Shown piece after piece: positions 37,750 to 47,035 of a stretch of DNA of 64,000 bases. Position 1 is the stretch's first letter. Every line of letters starts with the position of its first letter. The notes under the pieces were generated by a model that made no database searches, was not told where the DNA came from, and saw only the letters and a program-made list of their open reading frames with translations. A program made the translations under genes and the position numbers. This stretch comes from Marine Group I thaumarchaeote SCGC AAA799-D11 (GTDB lineage Archaea; Thermoproteota; Nitrososphaeria; Nitrososphaerales; Nitrosopumilaceae): assembly GCA_000746765.1 (NCBI GenBank), contig JOSY01000011.1, positions 27,200-91,199 on the forward strand, written 5' to 3'.

Positions 37750-38160
37750 ATGAGCAAACCTTCTGATCTTGGTTCATTAAAAATAGGCTCTTACATTCTA
37801 TTGCCACATTCAGATCAACCAAGTGGAGAACCATGTAGAATTGTTGAATATGATACCTCAAAACCAGGAAAACACGGTGCGGCAAAAGCAAGAATTGTTG
37901 CTGAAGGAATTTTTGATGGTCAAAAAAGACCACACGTAGGACCTGTCAGTATGCAAATCCATGTACCTATGATCAACAAAAAAGTAGGTCAGATTATCTC
38001 CATGACTGGTGATACTGTTCAGTTGATGGACTCTGAAACTTTTGAAACAATTGATGTCACATTAATTGATGATGAAGTTAAAGGAAAATTAGAAAACGGA
38101 CAAAATGTGGAATACTGGGTTGTAATGGATAAAACTAAAATCATGCGCATTAAGACATAG
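37750..38160 (+). CDS. Translation factor aIF5A
   Basis: SKPGKHGAAKARIVAEGIFDGQKR hypusination loop, C-terminal OB fold. Confidence 0.94.
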   Translation: MSKPSDLGSLKIGSYILLPHSDQPSGEPCRIVEYDTSKPGKHGAAKARIVAEGIFDGQKRPHVGPVSMQIHVPMINKKVGQIISMTGDTVQLMDSETFETIDVTLIDDEVKGKLENGQNVEYWVVMDKTKIMRIKT

Positions 38161-38163
38161 TGC

Positions 38164-38228
38164 GGATGCTGATGATTATCGGAAAAGCCGTCTGATTTAT
38201 GATGACGATTATGAGTGTTGAAGCGTCC
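38164..38228 (+). ncRNA. C/D box sRNA; D guide predicted to target C34 of a CAU-anticodon tRNA
   Basis: Stem GGATGC(38164-38169)/GCGTCC(38223-38228); C TGATGA 38170-38175; D' CTGA 38192-38195; C' ATGATGA 38199-38205; D TTGA 38218-38221; guide CGATTATGAGTG. Confidence 0.75.
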
Positions 38229-38270
38229 TTAGAATAAACTTAAACAATTGTTGGATTGATTTTTTATAAA

Positions 38271-38960
38271 ATGAAACTTGCTTCTCTCTTTTCAGGTGGA
38301 AAAGACAGTACTTATGCTATTTACTTGGCACAAAAACAAGGACATGAAATCAAATGTTTACTAAGCATATTTACAAAATCTGAAGAAAGTCACTTACTTC
38401 ATCATCCAAACATACAATGGACAAAACTACAAGCAGAATCAATGAAAATTCCTCAAATTACAGTTAATTCTAAATCTGATGACACAAACGATGAACTGTC
38501 TTTGTTAGAAAATCTACTAAAAACTGCAAAAGATGAGTATGGAATTGAAGGATTAGTTCATGGTGGCATCAAGAGTAATTTTCAAAAAGAAAAATTTGAA
38601 AAAGTTTGTTCTAAATATGGTTTAACTGTAGTTGCACCCTTGTGGAATCTAGACTCCGAACAGTACATGAATGATTTACTTGAAGCAAATTTTGTTTTTG
38701 TTATGATTACTGTATCCTCTGATGGGTTAGATGATTCTTGGTTGGGAAAAGTAATTGGCACAACTGAAATTAAAACTCTAAAGGAATTATCTGACAAGTT
38801 TGGATTTAATTTAAATTTTGAGGGTGGTGAAGCTGAAACATTTGTAATTGATTGCCCTCTCTTTTCTAACTCGATCAAAATTAATCGTGCCGAAAAAAAA
38901 TGGGATGGTTATAGAGGAAGGTTTGAAATAGTGGATGCGGAATTGAATTACAATGCTTGA
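38271..38960 (+). CDS. Diphthine-ammonia ligase-like (Dph6/ATP-PPase) protein
   Basis: MKLASLFSGGKDSTYAIYLAQKQGHE (PP-loop), VHGGIKSNFQKEKFEKVC, EGGEAETFVIDCPLF. Confidence 0.85.
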   Translation: MKLASLFSGGKDSTYAIYLAQKQGHEIKCLLSIFTKSEESHLLHHPNIQWTKLQAESMKIPQITVNSKSDDTNDELSLLENLLKTAKDEYGIEGLVHGGIKSNFQKEKFEKVCSKYGLTVVAPLWNLDSEQYMNDLLEANFVFVMITVSSDGLDDSWLGKVIGTTEIKTLKELSDKFGFNLNFEGGEAETFVIDCPLFSNSIKINRAEKKWDGYRGRFEIVDAELNYNA

Positions 38961-40281
38961 TGGACTTAAGAGTAGTTTAGGTGATGCAATCAAAAAGATT
39001 GTAAAATCTTCTGGAATAGATGAAGAACTAATCAAGGAACTATCAAAGGATGTCCAAAGAGCATTACTACAATCTGATGTTAATGTTAGACTGGTACTTG
39101 AAATCACAAAGCACTTGGAAGAGCGTGCCCTTAATGAAACCCCTCCTCCAGGACTATCTCGAAAAGATCACATTGTAAAAATTCTCTACGATGAACTCTC
39201 AAATCTGCTTGGAAACGAATCTGAGTTTGATTTTAAACCTGGAAAACAAAACAAAATCATCTTACTTGGAATTCAAGGAAGCGGTAAAACTACGGTTGCA
39301 TCAAAACTTGCCAAATTTTTGACTAGACAGGGGTACAAAGTTGGTGTTATTGGAGCTGATACCTACAGGCCTGGTGCATTAGTACAACTCAAAACAATGT
39401 GTGAAAAATCAAATGTTGAAGTATATGGTGAAGAAAATAACAAAGATTCTCCTAGTATTGTTAAAAGTGGTCTGAAACATTTTGAAGATCAACCATTGGA
39501 TGTTATCCTAATTGATACAGCTGGACGTCATAAAGAAGAACAAGACTTGCTTGAAGAGATGGATAGAATTAACAAAGTCGCCGATCCTGATTTAGCATTA
39601 CTTGTAATTGATGGAACAATTGGTCAACAATGCTTCAATCAAGCTGAAGCATTTCACAAAACAATTCCTGTTGGCGGTGTAATAATTACAAAATTAGATA
39701 GTTCTGCAAAAGGTGGTGGTGCATTAGCTGCATCAGCTGCAACTGGTGCACAAATTATGTACATTGGTACTGGTGAAAGAATTGATGATCTAGAAAAATT
39801 CTCTCCAACAAGATTTGTTGGACGTCTGTTAGGAATGGGTGACATTCAAGCTGTATTGGATTTAGCAAAACGTTTGGAAAGTGAAAGTGATGATGACCGA
39901 ATGAAAAGAATCTCTAGTGGAAAAATGAATATGGAAGATTTTCTTTCTCAGTTAGAAGAAGTAACTAAGATGGGTTCATTACAAGGAATTCTTGAAAGTA
40001 TGCCTGGTCTTTCTGGAATGGTAAAAGACGATCAAGTAAATCAAATGGAAGACAGGGTTACAAAATGGAGATACATTATACAAAGCATGACCACTCAAGA
40101 AAAAGCAGACCCTGAAGGACTATTGAATTCCTCTAGGATCAAAAGAATAGCACGTGGTTCAGGTTGGCCTGAGGGTGAAGTTAAAGAATTGATAAAAAAT
40201 TACAAAAATTCTAAGAATATGATGAAGGCCTCCAAGGGAAGACAAATGCAAGGCACTCTTAGAAGAATGGGATTGGGTTAG
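38953..40281 (+). CDS. srp54: Signal recognition particle 54 kDa protein
   Basis: ILLGIQGSGKTTVASKLAKFL, DTAGRHKEEQDL, TKLDSSAKGGGALA, Met-rich C-terminal domain. Confidence 0.96.
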   Translation: MLDGLKSSLGDAIKKIVKSSGIDEELIKELSKDVQRALLQSDVNVRLVLEITKHLEERALNETPPPGLSRKDHIVKILYDELSNLLGNESEFDFKPGKQNKIILLGIQGSGKTTVASKLAKFLTRQGYKVGVIGADTYRPGALVQLKTMCEKSNVEVYGEENNKDSPSIVKSGLKHFEDQPLDVILIDTAGRHKEEQDLLEEMDRINKVADPDLALLVIDGTIGQQCFNQAEAFHKTIPVGGVIITKLDSSAKGGGALAASAATGAQIMYIGTGERIDDLEKFSPTRFVGRLLGMGDIQAVLDLAKRLESESDDDRMKRISSGKMNMEDFLSQLEEVTKMGSLQGILESMPGLSGMVKDDQVNQMEDRVTKWRYIIQSMTTQEKADPEGLLNSSRIKRIARGSGWPEGEVKELIKNYKNSKNMMKASKGRQMQGTLRRMGLG

Positions 40282-40306
40282 TAATTCAAACAAAATTCCT
40301 TCTAAA

Positions 40307-41449
40307 ATGACTAATCAGAAAATTGTCCCCATTGCAAATCAAATATTAAAAAAATATGACTTGTGTGATAATTGTCTGGGACGATTATTCTCAAAACAAT
40401 TGCATCTTTCATCAAATAAACTTCTTGGAAAAAAATTAAAAAAAAATTCAAAATCTACACAAAGATGCTATATATGTAAAAACTTGTTTGATAATTTGAA
40501 TTATTTTCTAAATATGATGCTTGATTCTGCATCTTCTTATTCATATTTTTCATTTAGTGTTGGCGCAATAATAAAACCTTCAATAATTGATAGAGATGAT
40601 ACCATTCGTTCCAAATTCAAACTAAAGGGAATTGATGGAATAAAGACTGACATCACAAAAGAATTAGGAAAACTTTTTTCAAGAAAAACCAAAAAAACAT
40701 TTGATTATTTAGATCCTGAAATTGTTTTTACTGTAAATCTCAAAGAGGAATCTTGTGATATTAGATCCAAATCTTTGACTCTTTCTGGAAGATATGTAAA
40801 ATCTGTACGCGGTTTTCCACAAAAACAAAAATCTTGCACAAACTGTTCTGGCAAGGGATGTAGAATTTGTGATTTTCATGGTATTACAGAATATGATAGT
40901 GTTGAAGGAGAAATATCTCAATTTCTTTTTGAAAAATTAGGTGGGACCACTGCAAAATTCACATGGATTGGTGGTGAGGACAAATCTAGCTTGATTCTAG
41001 GCACGGGGAGACCATTTTTTGTCAAGATTCAAAATCCTCACAAAAGAAATCTAAGAGCAAAATCTGCAAATTTGGAACACGTTGAAGTTAGAAATTTAAA
41101 AATTGTTTCAGATTCTCCAAAAAAACCATTAAAATTCAATTCTTTAGTTGAAGCAAAAATTTCGGCATCTTCAAAAATTGATTCAAACCTATTACGAAAA
41201 CTAAAAACTCTTACAGAAAACCCTATTGTAGTTTATGAAAAATCTGGAAAACGATCTGAGAAAAGAATTCTCTCTATAAAATACAAGAAACATGATGATG
41301 TCTCATTTACATTATTTTTCAAGTTTGAAGGTGGGTTGCCTGTAAAACGTTTTGTTACTGGTGATGATGTTTCTCCTGGAATAAGTCAGATTATTGGTGT
41401 ATCGTGCAAATGCCTTGAATTTGATTTTCATGATGTTGAAGTAAAATGA
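40307..41449 (+). CDS. pus10: tRNA pseudouridine synthase Pus10
   Basis: CDNCLGRLFSKQL...RCYICKNLF; RYVKSVRGFPQKQKSCTNCSGKGCRICDFHG; GRPFFVKIQNPHKRNL. Confidence 0.85.
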   Translation: MTNQKIVPIANQILKKYDLCDNCLGRLFSKQLHLSSNKLLGKKLKKNSKSTQRCYICKNLFDNLNYFLNMMLDSASSYSYFSFSVGAIIKPSIIDRDDTIRSKFKLKGIDGIKTDITKELGKLFSRKTKKTFDYLDPEIVFTVNLKEESCDIRSKSLTLSGRYVKSVRGFPQKQKSCTNCSGKGCRICDFHGITEYDSVEGEISQFLFEKLGGTTAKFTWIGGEDKSSLILGTGRPFFVKIQNPHKRNLRAKSANLEHVEVRNLKIVSDSPKKPLKFNSLVEAKISASSKIDSNLLRKLKTLTENPIVVYEKSGKRSEKRILSIKYKKHDDVSFTLFFKFEGGLPVKRFVTGDDVSPGISQIIGVSCKCLEFDFHDVEVK

Positions 41450-41484
41450 TAACAATTAACTAGCTCCAAATATTTCAAATTATC

Positions 41485-41583
41485 ATGCCAATAAGAAAAA
41501 AAGGTAAACATCAAAGACATGCTGATCAAAGAGCAAAAAGACGAAGAATAAAACATGCAAAATCTGGAAAACCAAGATCATAA
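41485..41583 (+). CDS. Very small highly basic protein (32 aa)
   Basis: Read directly: MPIRKKGKHQRHADQRAKRRRIKHAKSGKPRS*; intergenic between pus10 and next gene. Confidence 0.55.
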   Translation: MPIRKKGKHQRHADQRAKRRRIKHAKSGKPRS

Positions 41584-41619
41584 TCAAATCAACCTTTTTA
41601 CATTCAAAATTATCGAGGG

Positions 41620-42333
41620 ATGATGTTGGATCCACTAGTACGTTTCAAAGATGCACATTCTAAAGGAATAATCCCTGATGATGTGTATGAACTAACAATC
41701 AAACGATTTCCAATTACTGTTGCAGGAATTAATAGAATTGAAAAGGCCTCAGGAATACGTTACCCTGTTGCTTATGTAGAACCATCACTCGTAATATCTA
41801 CTCCTAATCCCAATTCTTATGAATATGGAATTTTATTTGCAAGAACAATTCCTGTGGTGTTTGAAGATAAATTTCAGGTTGTAATTCAGATTTCTGCCCC
41901 CTTAGTTGCATATGGTCTCAAAGGCACAATCCATGCAATTTTGGCCCATGAGTTTTTACATTTTCTAGAGCTAATTCGAAAAATTTCAAAGATGGAATTA
42001 CTCTCTGATGAAATCTCAGGAAATTTATTTGAAAATGTATATAGTGATGAAACTAGATTGTTCGAACCTAGAGTTGTTTTCAAGGATCGTACACTGTTAA
42101 ATCATATTACAAAAAAATTTCCTGCTGGGTTCCGTGATTATAAACTAGAAGATAAGGTTACGAAATTTTGGATTGATAGAAATCTACCTAAAACAAACAT
42201 CTCTTTAGATTCAAACACTGTAAAATTACCTGCAGATGCTCTTTCAAAAATAAAACTTGATCCTTCATTTATTTCTAAAATTGAACAATTAGAAGAAAAG
42301 AGTTCAAAAGTTCGTAAAAAGAAATTATACTAA
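41620..42333 (+). CDS. Conserved hypothetical with HExxH (metallopeptidase-like) motif
   Basis: AILAHEFLHFLELI within a 237 aa protein. Confidence 0.65.
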   Translation: MMLDPLVRFKDAHSKGIIPDDVYELTIKRFPITVAGINRIEKASGIRYPVAYVEPSLVISTPNPNSYEYGILFARTIPVVFEDKFQVVIQISAPLVAYGLKGTIHAILAHEFLHFLELIRKISKMELLSDEISGNLFENVYSDETRLFEPRVVFKDRTLLNHITKKFPAGFRDYKLEDKVTKFWIDRNLPKTNISLDSNTVKLPADALSKIKLDPSFISKIEQLEEKSSKVRKKKLY

Positions 42334-42345
42334 TTTGAAAATAAT

Positions 42346-42519
42346 TTATTGATTAAATTCTGTTAAACCACATTTTCCACATGTGTGTCTATCTTTGTGC
42401 TCTGACATGAAAACTCCTTTACCACATCTTGAACAAATTTTTTTAATTCTTGAAACTTTGTCTCCATCTACTTTATAATATGCATAGACATTTGGGCTAG
42501 AACCCTTTTTTCCTGCCAT
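42346..42519 (-). CDS. rps27ae: Ribosomal protein S27ae
   Basis: Read directly: [57 protein letters not shown] (57 aa, missed by ORF track). Confidence 0.93.
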   Translation of the reverse strand: MAGKKGSSPNVYAYYKVDGDKVSRIKKICSRCGKGVFMSEHKDRHTCGKCGLTEFNQ

Positions 42520-42944
42520 TATTCAGATTTCTCCTCTTCTTTGGGTTCTTCAGCAGGAGCTTCTACTGCTTTTTCTTCAGCAGGTGCATCTTCGGATGGT
42601 GCTTCTTCAGCAGGAGCCTCTTCAGCAGGAGCTTCTGCCGCTTCAGCTTCTGCAAGTTTTGCTTTTGATTTTTCTAATCTTGCAAAAATTGTTGGGTTGA
42701 CATGTTTTTTTGCCAATCCTTCATCTTCATAAACAAAGAAAGTTCCTGTTACAATTGGTTTTCCAACATGTGTTTGTAATCTCATTGGAATTACCACTTT
42801 GCCATCAAGTTTGAATTCTTTAGTAATCATGTCTACTGCTTCTAGTTTTTTGAGTTTTCCTGCCAATCCTGCAAAATTGCATGTAAGCTCTCTTCTAGAT
42901 AGGAAGGTGTTATCTACATCTGTGATGGTCTCAATTATAGACAT
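42519..42944 (-). CDS. rps24e: Ribosomal protein S24e with acidic Ala/Pro/Glu tail
   Basis: [29 protein letters not shown]...[18 protein letters not shown]; next to S27ae; start trimmed from 43025. Confidence 0.88.
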   Translation of the reverse strand: MSIIETITDVDNTFLSRRELTCNFAGLAGKLKKLEAVDMITKEFKLDGKVVIPMRLQTHVGKPIVTGTFFVYEDEGLAKKHVNPTIFARLEKSKAKLAEAEAAEAPAEEAPAEEAPSEDAPAEEKAVEAPAEEPKEEEKSE

Positions 42945-43012
42945 GTATCCAAAATCCTTTAGATATTTCATATAAACCTTGATTGAAATAGATAAGAAAT
43001 TTAAGAAAATCC

Positions 43013-43588
43013 TTGAGTAAATCAACTATGGAACGCTATATGCTTCATCTAAAAAACACTAGTTATGGGCCTGAGAATTCTCGCGAGGTTGTTTACAAAG
43101 CAAGAGATCTTGCTTCAGACATGAATGCTTCAATTAGAGTTGCCAGAATTGCCAAAAAGTTTGTTGAATTAGATGTCTCAGTTGAAAAAGAAGATCTTGA
43201 TACATTAATTGAAAAACTTTCTCCAATTGGCCCTGTTGATAATATTCGTCATGTCGTTGAAGAAGAAATCGACAAAGAAAAAGGAATTGCTGATGGAATA
43301 TTTTATTTTAATAATGAAAGATTTTGGGAAAGTCATGAAGCATTTGAAGGTGTTTGGAAGAAATGTTTTGGACGAGAAAAAGAAGTTGTACAAGGAATTA
43401 TTTTAATGGCTGTTGCTTTTGCACATGCTCAAAAAGACGAATTAAGCATTGGACTTGGAATGCTTCGAAGAGTTTTAGAAAAATTGGGAACGTCTCCTTC
43501 TACATATCATTCTATTGATGTAGATAGAATTCGAACTAAAGCTGTAGAGATGCAACAAGCAAACAAGTTAACTACGTTTGAGATTTGA
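43013..43588 (+). CDS. DUF309-domain protein
   Basis: GIFYFNNERFWESHEAFEGVWKKCFGREKEVVQGIILMAVAFAHAQK. Confidence 0.75.
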   Translation: MSKSTMERYMLHLKNTSYGPENSREVVYKARDLASDMNASIRVARIAKKFVELDVSVEKEDLDTLIEKLSPIGPVDNIRHVVEEEIDKEKGIADGIFYFNNERFWESHEAFEGVWKKCFGREKEVVQGIILMAVAFAHAQKDELSIGLGMLRRVLEKLGTSPSTYHSIDVDRIRTKAVEMQQANKLTTFEI

Positions 43589-44924
43589 TTAATTCTAAAG
43601 ATTTTGTTACTACATCTGCCCCTTGAAGAAGGCCTATACTTCCTTTCTTTGCTTGCTCTTCAGTCATTCTTGTTGTTCCATCTTTTTTGATAAAGTCTCC
43701 AGAAACTAATACTGGAACTGGATCATCACTGTGTCCTTTGTTAATACATGGAGTTGAATGGTCAGCAGAAATTACTATTGCTACCTTGTTAGTATCTATA
43801 TTTTCAACTAACGTTTTGAAGAATCTCTGGTCAATCTCCTCTATGTTTTTCATTTTTCCTATGGCGTCACCATCATGTCCAAACTCGTCTGGACCTTTAA
43901 GGTGTACATAAATTGAATTTTGAGTCTCCATTGCTTTTGCAGCAACTCTTGCTTTCTCTTCATAATCTGTTAATCCTCCAGCTTCAAATGCTTTCATTTT
44001 TAATACTTCTGAAATTCCTAATTCTACTGGCATGTCTACAATGCATGAAAAATTCATACCGTATTTTTCATTGATTGGTATTACATCTGGATATTTGTTT
44101 CCTGCATCTCTAAGCAAAATACAACTAAGTTTCTTTTTTCCTTGCTCTTCTCGTTTTTTGTTAATTTGACTTTCTTTGCAAATATTGATTGTTTGCTCTG
44201 AGAATTCATTTACTATGTTTGCAGTAGATTTTGCATCTTCAACATCTTCTAAAGGTAGACATTTTTCAATTTTCAAAAAATCTCCAACCGCTTTTGCTAC
44301 TCCCATGCCTCCAATGTTACTATATGCTGGATCAGTGTTTGTAATTTTTGATGATAATTTTTTTGAATTGTTTCTGATTCTGACAGTTACTCTATGACCA
44401 ATTGTTGGTGCTACTACAACAGATGTGTCTGGATTTGAGAACTTTATCTTCTCTTCAATCTCTTTTGCAACTCCATCTGCATCTTCTTTTTCAATATGTC
44501 TTCCTGCTCTTCTATCAATAATGACTTCTTGATCATCTAATGTTGAATAATTTCCTCTTAATGCAAGATCTCCGTCTTTAAAGTCAATTCCAATTCCTAT
44601 TGCCTCAATTACTCCTCTACCTGCATAATCCTCATGTTTGAATTTGTATCCTAACATATTGAAAACAGCAATATCTGATTCAGGTGCAATACCCTTTCCT
44701 ACGGAAATCACTTCTCCTATTGCACCATTACTTGCAATTTTGTCCAAAATTGGGGTATTTGCAGCCTCTAATGGTGTCTTTCCATCTAAATCCGGATGTG
44801 GAAGGTCTCCTACACCATCTAACAGAACGTAAATCATATGAACATCAGAATTATCCATAATCTTCCCCTGATTAATCCAGACCTGATGCTCTCCTTTAAA
44901 GCTTGCAACAAATTTTGCGATCAA
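43572..44924 (-). CDS. apgM: 2,3-bisphosphoglycerate-independent phosphoglycerate mutase (archaeal type)
   Basis: VLLDGVGDLPHPDLDGKTPLEAANTPILDKIA, YVHLKGPDEFGHDGDA, VISADHSTPCINKGHSDDPVPVLVSG. Confidence 0.92.
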   Translation of the reverse strand: MIAKFVASFKGEHQVWINQGKIMDNSDVHMIYVLLDGVGDLPHPDLDGKTPLEAANTPILDKIASNGAIGEVISVGKGIAPESDIAVFNMLGYKFKHEDYAGRGVIEAIGIGIDFKDGDLALRGNYSTLDDQEVIIDRRAGRHIEKEDADGVAKEIEEKIKFSNPDTSVVVAPTIGHRVTVRIRNNSKKLSSKITNTDPAYSNIGGMGVAKAVGDFLKIEKCLPLEDVEDAKSTANIVNEFSEQTINICKESQINKKREEQGKKKLSCILLRDAGNKYPDVIPINEKYGMNFSCIVDMPVELGISEVLKMKAFEAGGLTDYEEKARVAAKAMETQNSIYVHLKGPDEFGHDGDAIGKMKNIEEIDQRFFKTLVENIDTNKVAIVISADHSTPCINKGHSDDPVPVLVSGDFIKKDGTTRMTEEQAKKGSIGLLQGADVVTKSLELIKSQT

Positions 44925-45043
44925 AACAACAATGAACTTTCTAATTTTTTGTTTTTTTATTTCTAAAAAGAAGTATTTTTTGATGAAATTCGTATTTTCC
45001 TATTTTTTACAAATTTTTTTCCAAAAATATTTTCTGATTTGAG

Positions 45044-46114
45044 ATGACATTGGATCTTAGTAAACGTTTTAACAGACATTTACTGCAAATTACAATTATG
45101 GGAGATATGCGCAAAGATTATGTTTCTGAGCGTTTCATGATTGTTTCAAAAAAAGAAGACAAAGTTAAAGATCCAAAAAAATCTCCTTTTGCTCCTGGTA
45201 ATGAATCAATGACAAATCCTTCTGTTTTGTCTCTTGTTGCAAAAGATGGAATGTTGCAAAGATTACAAGATAGTGACGATGAATTTGTTGAAGGATGGTC
45301 AATTAGAGTTTTTGAAAGTAAAAATCCAATTGTATCTGTTGACACTGAAAACTCTTACAGTGATAGACCTTTTTACAGTGAACCTGCATATGGATATCAT
45401 TACATTGTTGTAGCTTCTCCAAATCAAAAAGATACTTTTGCAACAATTGATACTGAACAATGGTCTAACATTTTAGTAGTTGTTCAAGACCGATTAAGAT
45501 GGCTTTATACTCAAAAAGGTGTGACATATGTTTCAATTTATGCTGATCAAGGTGAACTTTCTGGCAGTGCCAACCCTCACCCTCATCTTAACATTCTGAC
45601 ATTCTCTACAATTCCTCCTATCATTGAAGAAGAAGCAGAAGCCTCTCACAAAATTCTAAATGAAAAGGGTGTCTGCCCTATGTGCCAAACTGTTAATGAA
45701 GAAATTAGTGGTCCTAGGCAGGTCCTTCAAACTGAAGGCTTTATCGCATTTTGTCCTTGGTCTCCATCATATCCGTATGAATTCTGGATTGCCCCTAAGA
45801 AACATACTACAAGTTTCTCTAAAATCACTCAAAAAGAAATCAATGATTTGTCTCTAATTCTTAGAGCAACACTTGGAGGATTATCTCAAACTATCAAAAA
45901 CGTCTCATACAACCTGGTGTTCCATCTTTCTCCTGAAAAAAAGAACAGCCGACAGATTCACTGGCATATTGAAATTTACCCTATAACAAAATCTTGGTCT
46001 GGTTTAGAACGTGGATATGGAATTTTCTTAAATGATATTTCTCCTGAAGAGGCTGCAGAAAAACTTGGCGCTGCCTGTAGAAAAGAACTAGCTAATCTAG
46101 TTGGAATTGTATGA
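45044..46114 (+). CDS. Galactose-1-phosphate uridylyltransferase-like (HIT superfamily)
   Basis: GSANPHPHLNILTFSTIPP, CPMCQTVNEE, RQIHWHIEIYP. Confidence 0.8.
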   Translation: MTLDLSKRFNRHLLQITIMGDMRKDYVSERFMIVSKKEDKVKDPKKSPFAPGNESMTNPSVLSLVAKDGMLQRLQDSDDEFVEGWSIRVFESKNPIVSVDTENSYSDRPFYSEPAYGYHYIVVASPNQKDTFATIDTEQWSNILVVVQDRLRWLYTQKGVTYVSIYADQGELSGSANPHPHLNILTFSTIPPIIEEEAEASHKILNEKGVCPMCQTVNEEISGPRQVLQTEGFIAFCPWSPSYPYEFWIAPKKHTTSFSKITQKEINDLSLILRATLGGLSQTIKNVSYNLVFHLSPEKKNSRQIHWHIEIYPITKSWSGLERGYGIFLNDISPEEAAEKLGAACRKELANLVGIV

Positions 46115-46154
46115 CTCTGAATAGTTTATTATTCAACTAAATCTTTGATGAATT

Positions 46155-46601
46155 ATGCAACTTGAATATTGGTTAGGACTTGGCAGTATTGCGTTCTTTG
46201 TACTATTTGTTCTTGTAGTTAGTTCACTTTACTTTTTCATGTTTGATGATCCTAATACTTCTGATCTTCCAATTGATCCTGATAACTTTGCAAATCCAAA
46301 ACTTCTTCAATTCATTTCAATCACTATTGCCCCTGGAGGAATTTTAGCTGCTGTTGCATTCATTTTGTCAAAATACTATGGCTCTAAAAAAATTGGTGCA
46401 ATGCTTATTGTAGATGGAATTATCTTGCTTGTTGGAATGGCATTTTCTCAAACTCTTATTGATAAAATAGCTGAACCATACATCACAGATACTGTTTTAA
46501 TTCTACCTCCATTGTTTATGGTGTTGTCAGCCCCTGTAATCTATTTTGGATTACGTTTGATGAAAGTTAGAAAGCCTCGTCCAAAAAAAGAATATTTCTA
46601 A
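46155..46601 (+). CDS. Membrane hypothetical protein
   Basis: 148 aa with about four predicted TM segments by hydropathy. Confidence 0.6.
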   Translation: MQLEYWLGLGSIAFFVLFVLVVSSLYFFMFDDPNTSDLPIDPDNFANPKLLQFISITIAPGGILAAVAFILSKYYGSKKIGAMLIVDGIILLVGMAFSQTLIDKIAEPYITDTVLILPPLFMVLSAPVIYFGLRLMKVRKPRPKKEYF

Positions 46602-47035
46602 ACATGATCAAATCTTAATTCATTTGCAACTTGCTTGAAACCTAATTTTTCATAAAATGGCTTTACATCATCAGTACAATCTAGAATTGTCTTGTAACAG
46701 CCTTGTTTTTTAGCAATTTCTAGAAGATATTTCATAATCTTCTCTCCGATTTTTTGCCCTTGGAAATTTTTATCCACAACAACATCCTCGATATGTCCTA
46801 CTCGTCCTCCATTGTGGATGAATTTTTGTTCTATCAATAATGTCGTTGAGCCAACTACCTTCCCATCTATTTCAGCTACTGCTATCATATAGTCTGGATT
46901 TGAATCAATTTTTTTGAAAATCTCTTCTGCTTTGGTTTTGTCAATATCGCTTGCTTTTCTTAATGAATCAAGTGTGGTAAGAAAACCATTTTGCAAATCC
47001 TCAATGTCTAGTTTTCTAATTGTTGGTTCGCTCAT
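46598..47035 (-). CDS. GNAT-family N-acetyltransferase
   Basis: GHIEDVVVDKNFQGQKIGEKIMKYLLEIAKKQGCYKTILDCTDDVKPFYEKLGF. Confidence 0.9.
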   Translation of the reverse strand: MSEPTIRKLDIEDLQNGFLTTLDSLRKASDIDKTKAEEIFKKIDSNPDYMIAVAEIDGKVVGSTTLLIEQKFIHNGGRVGHIEDVVVDKNFQGQKIGEKIMKYLLEIAKKQGCYKTILDCTDDVKPFYEKLGFKQVANELRFDHV

